A stretch of DNA of 64,000 bases from Sphaerosporella brunnea (GCA_008704415.1 VXIS01000048.1:1-64000); one strand, 5' to 3'; positions 9,860 to 22,161 are shown, counted from the first letter of the stretch. The notes: generated from the sequence alone by a model not told the origin. Program-made: numbers and translations.

Positions 9860-10150
9860 CGTGGCTGAATGCGCCGCTGCACGGCTGGCGGCAAGAAACG
9901 TTGGTTCCCAGCGACAATGGCTTTGTAGCGGCGCGGGAGTGTAGAAAGCATCCTCCCCTCCCCCCCTTGCACCTCATGCTGCGTTCCGGAGATGATCCGA
10001 GTCAGGTCCTCGGCGTGGATGAGAAGGACCGTCGGTGATTGGCGCTGGCTGTTTGTTGTGAGTGTCGGCGATGACAACCACCCGGACGCTGGCGCCAGAT
10101 TGCAAAGATATCAAAGTTATCGCGCAGGCCAACGGAAAAGAACTTTGACG
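9860..10150 (-). pseudogene. calcineurin-like metallophosphoesterase fragment, degenerate
   Basis: Minus-strand frames show the core blocks of the family in order but in shifting frames: VRVVVIADTHN (metal-binding D-x-H), then after a frame change LLIHAEDLT..GT..EV, then LPRRYKAIVAGNQ. Family members have HAGDLT and AGNHE at the last two sites. Here Gly has become Glu and His-Glu has become Gln-Arg, so metal ligands are lost. The frameshift near 10030 and the missing C-terminus make this a dead fragment. The ancestral enzyme was probably a cytosolic phosphoesterase of unknown substrate. Confidence 0.5.
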
Positions 10151-10179
10151 GGGAGACAAAGAAACTGTCGTCAGGCCGA

Positions 10180-12836
10180 CGGTGGCGCCGTTGAGGATTG
10201 CTTCAAAGCGGTTTTCTCAGCGAGAGAGCATGTTATCCAAACCAAGGTGTCTTGTGCGTGCTTATGAACTGAAAATGCCTTATACGAAACAAAAAACCGA
10301 AACAAGACGTTATTACTGGGAATTCACAGTACGCAAGGCAGTCTCGAACCCAAACGCCATGGGGCACATGGGTTCAAGACTATACGCAATGTGCGGTGCC
10401 AATTGTCCAAGCATTGTTCGCTTCTTGACGGTGATTGCAAAGAGCCATCGCGTCAAGAAGTGATCAACACCTCGAGTCCTCGGACCAAGATGCAACCACC
10501 CCAATCAATGTCAAAGACAATTCTCATGGGACCTATCATTGATAAAAACCAATGTTAGCAACATTCATACTAGACTGACTGAAGATAACAAAGGAAACAA
10601 GATAAAGATCAGTAATCTGCCCGGTCAAGGGCGGTTTCATCAACACCTAAATAGGCTATGTAGACCGTCGTGAGATGATTGAAAAGATTTCATCACGTAA
10701 GATAAGTTAAGGGAATAAAAAATAAAAAGGACAGCGTCGAGTAGAAAAAATTACCTTTTGAGATCGGATATGTAGACACTGTTATGGAATTCGTTCTTTC
10801 GAGTAACTACACGAAACTTGCGAAACGTTAGCCACTGCATTATTGCAAAATTGGTTCGAATAAAGGAGATAAACAATGTAGGTATCAGTCCGTCCAGTTC
10901 TCGTCTTCGCGATGAATCGCTTGGACATATGCTTGTCATTGATAAAGGAAGATCATCATATAAAAATCCGCCGAACAAACCGGGAGCACTTACCATCAAG
11001 TCAATGCCATCGCCATCTTGAAATGTAAGTCGCCAGATAGACGTTAACTCCTGTTGCATCTGTCAGCAACAGACTTTCATGCGTTTTGTAGTTCCAAATG
11101 TGAACAAAAGGCCATGTCAGATATGCATGAATGGTATTTTAAAAAAGGTTGTCGGCATCGGAAACCCGAATACGACTCGTCATCTAAGGGGATCATCATG
11201 GAATGGACGGGACGGTGCTGTGCAGAACAAAGCAGAGCCGTACCATTGAGTGCCTGGCCGAATGGTATGTTTGTTTGTCGTCTAGGGTGTCTGAAAACAG
11301 ATGGTTAGCCACTGATTTCGAATTTAGAACGTCAAGACAGCAAAAGATGCGAGCCCAGATCAGTGGACAGGGTTTCTGAGGCCCTGCCGCGAAAACATTT
11401 TCATCACAAATGATCAGAGACCAGTGCTCTGCTTGTGTATCATCCCAGGACTCGATCGCACGATTGAAAGAACTAGAGACGCTTACCATAAAGGGTGACA
11501 GGAGACAAACTTTGTAACTGCGGGGTTGATGTCGTGAATGAGTCGGGCGGCGACAATAGTCGACGAAGCCAGGTATGTTGAAGTTATTCTGTAAACTTTT
11601 CGCATGTCAGCACGATCCCAAGACATTGAATACATGCATTGAAGCGATGAGTAAAAAACGGAAAATGATCAGAATCAGCCATTTGATATCGTCACCGGGC
11701 GAAGCCCTTGGACGGTAATTTCCAGCGTATTTCTACGTTCTAAATGTTCATCACACAATTCCGGGGGAGGTAGCGGGGGAGGGTGGGAGGAGGGGGGGAA
11801 GTTGTCTTACGTTCCGAAAAATTGTTGGTGCAATGTTCAAGAAGCATCGAGACAGGCCGAAGTGTCTGTCACTGAAACTCTTGTTAGCAATGTTCACAAT
11901 CACAAGATGTAGGAACAGATGTGAAAAGACAAGGTTTCGTTCAGGCTGACGTGCAACATGAGTTTCATTCCTCCGAAGGAAGTCAAAGACTCTAGTTTAT
12001 GCGGTTGTGCGATTCATCACAAAGAAACCGGGGGAATAAACAAGTGGGCCGGAGGGAGGAGCAAATTCGAAAGAGACATACCGAAAGCGCACATGGTGTT
12101 CATTCTCGCGATTGTGTGTCGCCGATGAGAATCGTCGTGGTGGTGGTGGTGAGGTGGTGGTTGTTAATTAGAAGTCGAGGTTGAGAAAGGCAAGAAAAAA
12201 ATCCTTTTAAACGCAGCGACGTCGGCTAAAATTTTGATAGGGCTTGGGCTCTGCGCCAAATTGTTCTTGGCGTCTCAAGACTTGACGTTTGCGCTTCGAG
12301 TAGTCACACTCACTCGCTCATTATCAGTGCGCGCAGACAATTGATCTCTCTACCAGATTCTGCTATGATTTATGCTATTTTGTTCATTTGAACCCTCGCC
12401 AAATCATAACCTATCACCTACCAAGGCTGATTACGTCCCACGACCGACGAGTCTATCGCGACGCGATGATATGTCTAGCTGGTGAAATAAAGACCCTGAT
12501 TTTGTTCTATTACCATAGCACCAGGCGGCCGTTTGGGGACAAACCATCTGATATTGAGAACGTGGATTCTCAAACGTTTTTCTTCAAGTTCTGAGATAGC
12601 CTATCATTGCAACTGGTCGTGACCTGTCGCGACGGACGTCGTCTATCACTGACCATCATTCGAATAGCGTCGATACGGCAGTTGCAAGGTCAGTTCCGAT
12701 CTACATAGAATAACACTGATACGCATGCCACAAGAATTGTGGGGATTTGTTTCATTTGTAGCTAGAAGTACAACAAAACGAAAGGTATGAAAGGAAGCGA
12801 CATTTCTCACTTTTCCCCCACAGCTCCTGTCACGTT
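10180..12836. other. 2.6-kb region without a confirmed gene
   Basis: No frame resembles a known protein. On the minus strand, 11540-10980 holds several plausible splice sites (GTAAGC at about 11485, TTTTCAG at about 11298, GTACGG at about 11250, GACAG at about 11066, GTAAGT at about 10997). A small intron-rich transcript is therefore possible, but its spliced product is not recognisable. A GT-microsatellite-like GTGGTGGTGG stretch lies at 12137-12165. Confidence 0.4.
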
Positions 12837-13676
12837 TTAAGCCTTGCTGTACCTCTCGACGGCCGTCTTCCAGTTAATGACATCCCAGACGGCGCCGAAG
12901 TACTCGGCCTTGCGGTTCTCGTACTGGAGGTAGTAGGCGTGCTCCCAAGCATCGATACCCATGATAGGGACGTACTTGCCGACAACGGGGTCCTGGTTCT
13001 ATAGCGCAATCTACTCAGTGTCAACATTCACAAAATTCCACGAAAGTTGCGTACCGGCAGGGAGATGATCTCGAGCTCTCCGAGCTCCTTATTCTTAACA
13101 AGCCACGACCAACCGCTGCCCTGAATCCCGGCGAGGTAGCCGTTGAAAGTCTTCTTAAAGTTTGCGAGATCGCCCCAGTTCTTCTCAATGGCCTTCGAGA
13201 GCTCACCGCTCGGGGGCTCTCCTCCTCCGGCACTCTTGGGGGCGAGGTTCTCCCAAAAAAGAGTGTGGTTGATGTGGCCTCTGGTTGGTTACACGCGTGA
13301 GCAACAAGGTTCTAAAGTTGTCAATTGGCTGCTTACCCTCCGTGGAACTTCAGCAAAGGTTGAAGGTTGATCTGGGCCTGCACATCGTTCGCGTGCACGG
13401 CGGCCGCATACTTCTCCTCGGCCTCGTTGAGGGAGTTCACGTAGGTCTGGTGGTGTTTGGTGTAGTGGAGCTACTTTCATCAACGCTGTACTGACGGTTT
13501 CCATTCGCTTTTGTTTCGCATACCTCCATGATGCGACCAGAGATGAAAGGCTCGAGCTCGGCGTAGCCATACTTGAGTTCGGGAAGCGTGTGCTTTTGGC
13601 GAACGGCGGAGTTCGCGAGGCCACGAACAGAAACAACCCTGGCGGTAGGGCGGACGACCCTGGTGATGAAGGGCAT
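12837..13676 (-). CDS. SOD2: mitochondrial manganese superoxide dismutase
   Basis: Four exons on the minus strand (13676-13524, 13470-13337, 13280-13055, 12998-12837) join to 224 codons with introns of 53-56 bp. The first 29 or so residues are Arg/Val-rich without acids ([19 protein letters not shown]), a mitochondrial targeting peptide. The mature part begins [11 protein letters not shown]. It carries the Fe/Mn-SOD landmarks [26 protein letters not shown] and the metal-ligand signature [11 protein letters not shown]. The enzyme converts superoxide to hydrogen peroxide and oxygen in the mitochondrial matrix. Length and motifs match the tetrameric mitochondrial form, and every exon junction keeps the frame. 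It stands alone next to the repeat island. Confidence 0.95.
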
Positions 13677-16050
13677 TTGAATTGATGTTTTGACGGTGAA
13701 AGGTGAGGGAGCAACGGCTGTTATCTACGTTGGGAACAGTGTTGATGATGTCAATTGAGACGTCATTTCAAATTTTGTGCCCCTCCGCTTAGTAAAAGTG
13801 CGGTTCCAGCCTTCCAGGGCTCCGGTCCAAGTCGGCACCACCCGGCAAATCTCCCACATCATCTGCCACACGGTATAATACATAAAGTCAACTACCTCCA
13901 TCACTCGATTCGAGAAATTTCTCTATGCAATACATAACCGCATTTGCATCACTGACACACGCTGCCCAGCAGTACAAACTACTACAAAACTGTCCGGCCA
14001 GAGCAGAAAGAGACGGTGCGAGTTCTACCATTAACGTCCATCTGATCCTTGCGCTCTCTCCCCTTTAGGTTTAAGTGACCGGGCCAGTCAGGTAGAGTAT
14101 CATACATACCTAGGTAGGTGGGCTATTGTGATTGTTTGATCACCGTAAATATCTACCTGCGTACGGTAAGGATAAAGTTGAGGACAGTACCACATAAAAT
14201 CCCAATTCTTCCTGCGACCGGTGTGCACTCCCTTCGGACATGCGGCCCTGCGGTCGAGGAGTGCAATCTCTTATCCGTGATCACAATTGAACACTTCCAG
14301 CAACTAACCGCTTTTCGCCATACAAGCCACAGTAGCCATGTCTTAGTCAAAAAACAATCCCTGATACAAAATAATTGTCGCAATTCCGCAGCGCTCCATG
14401 GCTCCGCTCGTCATTTCATATCACTCGCGTTATGCTAATCACGGTAAATCACTCGCGATAGCTGGTGACCTAGTCCCTTGGAGATAAAGCTCTGCCGAAT
14501 ATTTCGCATCCTCGTCGCTGAGCTTAAAGTCGATACGTTCCCTTGTTCATAACCCGGGCCATGCCTACAATATCCATCTTTTCTGCCGTGCTCTCTCGGA
14601 CCCCGTAGGTAGAGGCCTTTCAGCATTTGACCAACCTGTTCTCTCGTGGTTGGAGTTGCGCCAACTGGGCGAGTGAGGACATCGATATCGCGGAAACTTG
14701 AAACTTGAAACGTTAACAGACATACTAGAAGGCGTAAAGTACAACAGCAAGAAGCTCTTCGCGTGCGCGGAGAAGATCAAGCAGCTTGTTGCCGCTTCTA
14801 CAAGCTTCTGGTAAAACAGGGTAGGAATTTAGCCTCAAAGCAGGGGCGAGTGACTGCATATGAACCGTGTGGTAGCATGCTAGAATAGAGGGGGGCCGCA
14901 CCCTAGTGACCGAATGAATAACTGGACTGTTAAGTAGGCCACACGATGTGAGCGGTAGAGTGATGGTATCTGTACTCCTTTGTTCCAGAGCTGCAGCCGC
15001 CGGCGGTATGAGGTCAACCGAAGACTGCGTAGAGTAGTGTCTACTAATCAGGTTTCACTCGTACAGAAGAAAGAATATGCCGGTGGCTCCAGGAGCTCTC
15101 ACTCGGAGCACTTGTCATCTTCGATTCGCTCGCTTAGAAATTTAACTACTGTAGGTAACTGGAGTAGGTGCTATCTGAATCGAACTGATCCGATTGGACC
15201 CGGGGGGGGGGGGGGATCCTCCGACCAGGCTGCGCGAGGCTTCGGTAAGGCCCATGGAGATATGTACCTAGGTACTTACTTACGTTAGTACATAATTGTG
15301 TGTAGTTAAATGATATAAAGATTTGGGTTTGTATCAAGTAGTTCTTTCAGAAATGCATAGGGCAAGAAGTCTCCAAAGCACGGTATTGGTGCAGTGTTTA
15401 CGTCTTTTGACAATACTGGTAGTGGTATTTACTGTTAACCAGTGTTTTCCAGCAATGTTTAATGTTTATTGGTATCATACTTCACTTCCTGTCTTCCATT
15501 TACCTCCCAAGTCGTACTGCCCTTTCTCCACACGCCCCTCCCGATGACAAGAGATCAGATGAAGGTCATAGCCACGGCGGAGTTCGTTTGTTTACGTTTA
15601 AATGCCGCGAGAGGGGTGTGCATGCAGGCTTCGGTTCACGATGTTCCTACGTTAACGTTCGATGGAACCGCACGGGCGAATTCGGAGCTTCGGAGCATCG
15701 CAGCGAAGGCTCGGCTGGCTCGGTAAAATTGGTTGTCCTGTCAGGCACAGTCACGTTTGCAATCATTTGGCACGCGCTCCACCGTGCCCCGCCAAGGACG
15801 TCACGCTTATCCCCGGGTGCAGGCCAGGAAGGAACGTCAATCCCCATCCCCCAATTCTGAAGGGCGGCCCATGACCGACCCGACGAACAACCGATTGTTC
15901 CGTCTGCTTTGCAGGGCAAGGCATAGGCCACACGGGAAGCGAGAAGCGACCTTTTTTTCTTTTTTTGTTTTCTGGTTCTAGCTTACGCATTGCTCCGGGT
16001 GAAGATGGATCGACGAGAGCTTGCTAGAGCGCTGGCCGAGAGAGCTCCGA
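13677..16050. other. 2.4-kb gene-free stretch
   Basis: No supported gene. It holds a run of 14 G (15202-15215) and short palindromic tracts around ACCTAGGTA (14108-14118, 15267-15277). The part next to 13677 should contain the SOD2 promoter and the right end the FBP1 promoter. Confidence 0.5.
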
Positions 16051-16213
16051 GCTTTTATAGCCCCCGTCAATGTGACCTTCTTTCTGCTCGCATTCTCTCG
16101 CATTTGTTCCTTGTTCTTTTTCCTCGTGGATTCGTGATAATACCCTCCGTCCTCTTTTTCCTTTGCAACCATTCTCAGATCAATCCAACACCGTCGTCAA
16201 TACACATACAACC
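16051..16213 (+). promoter_or_regulatory. core promoter and leader of FBP1
   Basis: A TTTATAG box (16053-16059) lies about 155 bp before the ATG. It is followed by long C/T-rich tracts (16074-16125, 16143-16170) and an AACC context at the ATG, the usual look of fungal promoters. Glucose repression is known for this gene class, but I see no certain Mig1/CreA site. Confidence 0.4.
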
Positions 16214-17530
16214 ATGACCGGAGGCAGCGACGAGCACTCTTCTCAGTCGGCGGAGGTCAAGACCAACATCATCACTTTGACCCGGTTCTTGACAGAGCAG
16301 GAGCACAAGCAGAAACATGCCACCGGAGATTTCACGTAGATTCCCCATCTTTCCCCTCTTCGAGGCTGCACCTGCTGACAAGCCCCCCCCCCCCCCTCCC
16401 ACCCACAGGCTGCTTTGCCATGCCCTCCAATTCTCTTTCAAGAGCATTGCCTACTACATTCGCCGCGCGACCTTGACCAACGTGAGCTCTCATCGTCTCC
16501 ATACCTTCCACCTGTTCCAGCTGACCTCCCCCCAGCTCATTGGCCTAGCAGGCTCCTCCAACACCACGGGAGACGATCAAAAGAAGCTTGATGTGATTGG
16601 CAATGAGATCTTCATCAACGTCATGCGTGGTAGTGGAAAAGTGAAGATCCTGGTCTCAGAGGAGGAGGAGGAAGCGATAATCTTCCCTGGCAACGGAAAA
16701 TACGCGGTAGTGTGCGATCCCATCGACGGATCTAGCAACCTCGACGCGGGTGTGTCTGTTGGCACGATTTTTGGTATCTTTCGTCTCGCCGACAACGCAG
16801 AGGGGAAGCCGGAGGAGGTCTGTCTTCCTGGCACCGAGCTCGTAGCTAGTGGATTCACTATGTACGGTGCTTCGGCCCAGCTGGTGCTTACCATGAAGGG
16901 CGGTGATGTCAATGGTTTCACCTTGGACAATGCCCTCGGAGAGTTCATCCTTACCCACCCTAACGTATGCTCTTCTCGCCCACCCCTCCAGTTAGCTCCC
17001 TCGATGAAGGCTAACGTGTCCGGGCTATTAGATGCGGATACCTAAGAAGCGTGCTATCTACTCGGTGAACGAAGGAAACACGGTGTACTGGGACGACGCC
17101 TGCCGCGCCTACTTCGAAAGCATCAAGTTCCCGCAGAACCCCGACGAGAAACCCTACTCGGCACGTTACATCGGTTCTATGGTTGCAGATGCGTACCGAA
17201 CGCTATGCTACGGTGGAATCTTCGCATACCCGGCGGATAAGAAGAGCAAGAAGGGAAAGCTCAGGATTTTGTACGAGTGTGCGCCCATGGCCATGGTTAT
17301 GGAGAATGGTCAGCCTTTCCCACCTCCTCCTGGAAATATTGACGGAAAAATGCTGATTGTGGATGGCAGCTGGCGGTTTGGCGGTGACGAGCGACCAGAG
17401 ACGTATGCTCGAGGTGGTGCCTGAGCATATCCATGACCGCTCCGGAATCTTTATGGGTTCGTACGACGAGGTTCAGAAGGTCACGGCTATCTATGCCAAG
17501 TATGATCTTATCAACAAGCCAACGGTTTGA
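16214..17530 (+). CDS. FBP1: fructose-1,6-bisphosphatase
   Basis: Five exons (16214-16335, 16409-16481, 16536-16964, 17032-17308, 17370-17530) give 353 residues, the normal family length. The protein removes the 1-phosphate from fructose-1,6-bisphosphate in the cytosol, the controlled step of gluconeogenesis. Visible landmarks are NIITLTRFL and [19 protein letters not shown] near the N-terminus, an acidic SEEEEE loop, the metal site [12 protein letters not shown], and [15 protein letters not shown]. These are followed by [12 protein letters not shown], which is created only when intron 17309-17369 is removed. The C-terminal [21 protein letters not shown] also needs that splice. Intron 1 contains a run of 14 C. 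No lesion is visible. Confidence 0.95.
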
Positions 17531-18539
17531 TGGCTATTCGAACGCATTCGTTCCTTTGTGGTGAAAGGTGTCCGTCATGGGCTATTTCGGGATAGTTGGT
17601 GTTCAGGTTATGTATTTTACGGCAATTGATGCATATTGTTTTTTGACTTGTGATGGCCGGTTATTGAACTGAGACTTTGCCGGATTGTTTGGCATGCCGA
17701 GGACTGTGATCGATCGGGAAGTACTATGGTTGTTTCCGTTTGAGATGGCCTATGGATATCGAAATTTATTGAGGATGCAAGGAGATTTGTATCAAGTAGA
17801 TAGCTACGGTTCTGAAAAGAAATCCCATCTTTTTATAGATTAGGGAGTGATAGCAACATGTGAGCAAGCCATTTATTTGTAGACTTTACATACCGAGCCG
17901 TAGAGCAACAGAACTAGCTGCCACGCACGCACAATGCATGTCACGATTTTGGCGACTCACAGATCCGAGTCCTCATGGTGCTGGCCATCCTGCCAATGCC
18001 GCGCCGACTACAGTTGATGATGATCAATCTATCCGCAAGCTGCGGATGTATCTCATTGAGCGGCGAGTTACTTTTTTTTCCAAAACAAATTTCCTTGTGG
18101 CTAATCTCAGGTGTTCTCTTCCGGATCGCAGTATAACGCAGGCCCATCTGTGCACACAGCATCAAGACAACAGACCAAGATAGCAGCTGGGTGCCATAAC
18201 TTGTGAGTTGATCCGCGATGTCAATTTACAACTATAGTCAAGTATGGATCCACTTTCACATGCCACAATCACCAAGTGCAAAACCTCTAGCAGCAACGTA
18301 ACTGCATTTATTCCTTCAACAGCGGCCCGTCTGATAAAGATATAATACATCCGTCGTCGGTCCTCACTCGCCACACTAATCCTGACTCAGCCAATCCGCC
18401 AATAAACACCCTATTTGCCTAATTCGAGCCCGAAAAAAACGTCAATTGTCCGCTCCTAGGCTACTCGAAGGCGCCCCACATCCAGAACCGACGCCTTCCA
18501 GGATAATTTCTTGCGAGGCGTGCTATCTCCCCCGCCCAA
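17531..18539. other. non-coding stretch 3' of FBP1
   Basis: About 1 kb with no recognisable gene or repeat beyond the FBP1 3' flank. Confidence 0.5.
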
Positions 18540-19196
18540 CTACAGGAACCGCTTCCCGTGTGTCTTCACCGGAGGCCTCTCCTCTTGGGCTTTTTGCGAG
18601 CTATCCATCTCCGATTCGCGCCTCTTTCTTGAGTACCGATCTGATGAGGCGGAAGGAGGGCCGACCACGGCTTTCAACCCCCAGTCTCTCCACGTCACGA
18701 AGCTTCCCTTAATTCTCGCTAGTGCGCGCAATAAGCCCTCTGACGTTATGAACACACCATCAATGTCTCCATGGCGGCCCTTGAACACCTGGCCGTGTCA
18801 GTCCAGCACAGGTCCTCCTGAACAACGTGGCTTAGAGGGAGCATCACATCGGCCCTCCAAAGGCTTGTTACCCGGATATGCCCGGCCACTGTGGACTGTT
18901 GCCATAACTGATTCGATTCGCTGAACGGTATACACTGACGAGAAACTCTGAAGAGCCGTGAACCGCAGTGGAAGCCGGAAAAAGTGTACCGAACGGCACT
19001 CCAGAACTGCGACGTCGAGGTCCTTGGCTGTCCCCACAACCTTGAGCTCGTAGAAGAACTTCGGCGGGTTGAGCGTCTCGGAGATATAGATGCAGTCGAC
19101 TTCGAACTCCGGATCTGGTTCCTCGATAACTTGAAACGAGGTGAACGAGACTCCGAACAAGGAATCACTCACAACACCGGAAGCTTTCGGCTTCAT
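18540..19196 (-). pseudogene. trypsin-like serine peptidase relic
   Basis: On the minus strand one frame reads from 19196 to 18540 with a single TGA at 18798-18800. It shows KDLDVAVLE, the usual setting of the catalytic Asp in trypsin-like peptidases, and CSGGPVLD, the setting of the catalytic Ser, in correct order and spacing. After the stop it continues in frame as HGQVFKG...GLLRAL. A stop is met upstream before any His-containing first catalytic block, so the N-terminus is lost or too diverged. The TGA could derive from CGA by C-to-T change. Secreted or cytosolic location cannot be judged. The relic lies beside a LINE insertion. Confidence 0.5.
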
Positions 19197-19199
19197 GTT

Positions 19200-19800
19200 C
19201 GCTACTCGTCTTCTTGTGCCGCGAGCGCATGGTGGGGCATTGCACCGCTGCTAATGTTGGCTTAGTGTAATGGGCGGTGGCGGATCTTCACCAACGAACG
19301 CAGCCAGTTTCCTTCAAAGCTCTGCTTCTATAATAAGTTAGCCCTACCGCACAACGTCGAATTCTCAAGGGGGTCAAACCAGCAGCATCGATCTCGTCGG
19401 ATTGTGGAGAACGGGCAGACAAAACGGTTGAAATCGCGGAGCGAGATCTAACAGAGTCGTAGTAGGGCATCTGGGCGGGGCACGAAGGGTTTGAGAAGAA
19501 TTTCAATGTGGTGTTCAGCTGCCGGCCTCGGCGAGTATGAGGTGGTAGAGCAGCGGACCTGCGAGAAGGACGCGTCTGCATCTATAGAGAGGCAGTCGAC
19601 GTTGAAGGAACGACGACCGTTGTCAGATGCGAGGTTAAACAGCTGCTGTCGATGTATTGATGAGATTAGGGAAGGAAAGAAAGCAAAACAAGGCCGTGAA
19701 CAAGGCCGCGGGGAGATGGGGTTGTGTTGTGGGGAGAGAAAGGAGGGGTTCTGCAGGTGCATGCAAACGGCTAAGTACTTTGAAGGAAGGAAACATATTT
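19200..19800. other. unassigned stretch between protease relic and LINE
   Basis: Short open frames only; none recognised. Confidence 0.4.
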
Positions 19801-19802
19801 TT

Positions 19803-21625
19803 TTGTTTTAATCGTATTGCATTCGGCCGCTTGCGGCCATGACATATGTAAGAGAAGAGACTATGCTACTAGGCCTACTGCTGGTGCCCTTCTAAGGAAA
19901 TACGACCAAGGAAAGAGCACCAGGTATAACGGCGCACCAAGTAGACTCGTAACTGCACTCACACTAAGGAAAAAGTCACGCCAAGGAAAGGTTACAGACT
20001 TGTCACAACATAACGCCCCCTTCGGGCCATGTCCCAACCTTGGTGGTGTTTAGGAAGTCCATCACCGCTTCCGTGCACCGATCATCTGCTAGCAGCGCGG
20101 AGGTCGGGGTCACCGGCCACCGCTTCTGCCGCTTCTCTTTCGTCGCGTCCTTGACCGTCCTCCAAAGCCCTCTGCTCATTCTTCCACGGTCGCGTGTCTG
20201 GACGGCGCCACTGCCTTACCACTAGCACTTGTCATCTCCTCTGCGGCCGGTGCGGCGTAGGTAGGGGCCAGTCGGGGCTTTTCCGAGGCGCAGTTGAAAG
20301 AAGCGAGACGCCACCTCTTTCCTCTGCTTGTAGGCGAAAAGGTTTGGCTTATCCCGTTGAACGTAGTATACTTTCGGCCGGCAGTGTTTATTCAGCCAGG
20401 CAATGCGGTCTTGATGCTTGGCCTGAGTGACCCTTCTGCCGATGTGGGTCAGCGATGTTGTACTAGGGTACAAGGGTAATTCAGGTGCCGTTACACACAT
20501 GCAAAGAGCACCCGACTTCTTTCCTCCATACAACCAAACAATGCCAAGACCTTTGTCGTTCACGAAGAAGTCAGTATTTTTTCTTCAAAGGCTCTAGGGA
20601 GGCCTACAATGCCACCCCCAGCTTCACAAAGTTCTAGCAGCAATCGTAGTGGCGTTGCCAGTTGCTGTTTGTTCGGGGAGCACCCAACTTAACGCTGTAC
20701 CCGAGTACGTATGATATCGTCCGCGAGAGGCTTGTCGCGACGATTCTCTTTTGTTACTCTGACGAGCTGGTTGGCTAGCTCGTTGCCCAGTACTTCGGAA
20801 TGGCCAGGGACCCATCGAAACTCCACCTCCCACCCTTGGGTTTTCAGTGCAGCTTCTGCGGGCAATCTGCGGCAACAGGTGTTGTCCCGGTCCAGGCCTG
20901 CCGTGCTGAAGTCGCTTCAGCGCCGCCTGTGCGTCGGTGAAGATGCGGACACACCCGGTTAGGTTGGCTTGGACCACAGCACTGGAGAGTGTGATGTCGA
21001 GGCCAGCAGCAATGCCGAAGAGCTCTGCGTCATAGGCCTCCTCGTTCCTCCCGATGTAAGCTGCAGCATTCCTCCATTTGCCTTGTTCTGCGTCTATCTG
21101 GGTCACGGCTGCGTAGCCACAGCGACCGTGCTCGAGCCTGGAGCCATCCGAGTAGACGGCGATCGAATTGCTGTGGGTCTCTGGTGCATAGAGGCCGCTC
21201 GAGGGCCTTGTCCTTGTCTAGGATGACGACGGGTCCTAGTGGCCGAATGGTAGTGGCCACGACCCGTTCAACCGCAGATGGGCGATCCGGGATCGCGGCC
21301 GCGAGCTTGTCCATTAAAGTGACTGGGGAGAGGGTTGGCGGCGTGTTGTCGAAGGCGTGGTCCCTGACGAAACGGAGGAGAAGCTGGGCCGATGTGACCT
21401 GTCTTGTGGGCGTATGCGGGGCGAAGGCCGCGCGCAGGCGGTTGCCGGCGGGGTTGTTATCTGGCGTGGCAGCAAACCTGGCCGCAAAACGCCTTCTCCG
21501 ATGTGACAAGACGGTACTGGCGTCCATTAGGCCAGCCTCGCACCAATGGCGGACGTAGGGAGTGCGCCTAGGATCGCGCGTGCCTGGCGGTTGAATAGCT
21601 TTTGGATCTCCATTCATCAGCCGAA
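19803..21625 (-). mobile_element. Tad-like LINE, 5'-truncated, with RT C-terminus and RNase H
   Basis: The element points left. Its 3' end (19803-19845) carries the ATGACATGG..GGCCGCAAGCGGCC hairpin motif and an ATTAAAACAAAAAAA tail. Upstream on the minus strand lie, in order, the end of the reverse transcriptase domain (21617-21180; MDASTVLSHRRRRFAARF) and an RNase H domain. The latter has VYSDGSRLEHGRCGYAAV, then NEEAYDAELFGIAAGLD and VRIFTDAQAAL, which together hold the catalytic D-E-D residues. It is followed by remnants of the terminal TPTSALLADDRCTEAVMDFLNTTKVG block. RNase H and RT parts are in different frames at 21100-21180 and further shifts follow, so the copy is dead. No 5' part or ORF1 is present. 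Confidence 0.85.
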
Positions 21626-22161
21626 GGAAACGTACGGACTAGGGGTCGATGCTAAAAACATACATTTCTCTCCCTTTCTGACAGAGCTTGAATGGAAAAA
21701 ATAAAGTTGGGCCCCGAGACAGAGCGACAGCCCATGATGAGGCCTTTCTTTCACTAAGTTCACTTTCCTCACTCCTACATACCAGCCCCAGCCGGTGGCA
21801 GCACTGGCATCGTACATACATTGAAGCGGGTGCCGGAAGGGGCTTCATCGATAATCGATTAGAGGTGCTCAGGTGCCGCAGTTCCCAAAATAATCCAAAG
21901 CATTACCTTGAGGCCAAAATCTGGCCAAGCATGTGCTGCACGCATTTTGGCCTATGGATTTTTGGCCCTGAAATCTACATGCTTTATTGTGCTAAACCGA
22001 TCGATTCTTTGGATATCGTACATCAAACTCCCCCCAAAAAAGGAAAAAAAAAACGACAAACATATTAGTGATAAACATTAGTTACCGCAGCAAACGAAGC
22101 TACGCCATCGATGTTAATCATAGCAAAACGTGCCCCCTCATCTTAACCTGAAGCCTTAATT
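21626..22161. other. non-coding stretch between LINE and next gene
   Basis: No gene recognised. Its right part is the 3' flank of the minus-strand WBP2-like gene. Confidence 0.5.

Noticed and set aside
17305..17424. FBP1 reading through to a different C-terminus ending RGGA
   Set aside because: Removing 17309-17369 gives the family's MENAGG and [10 protein letters not shown] ending.
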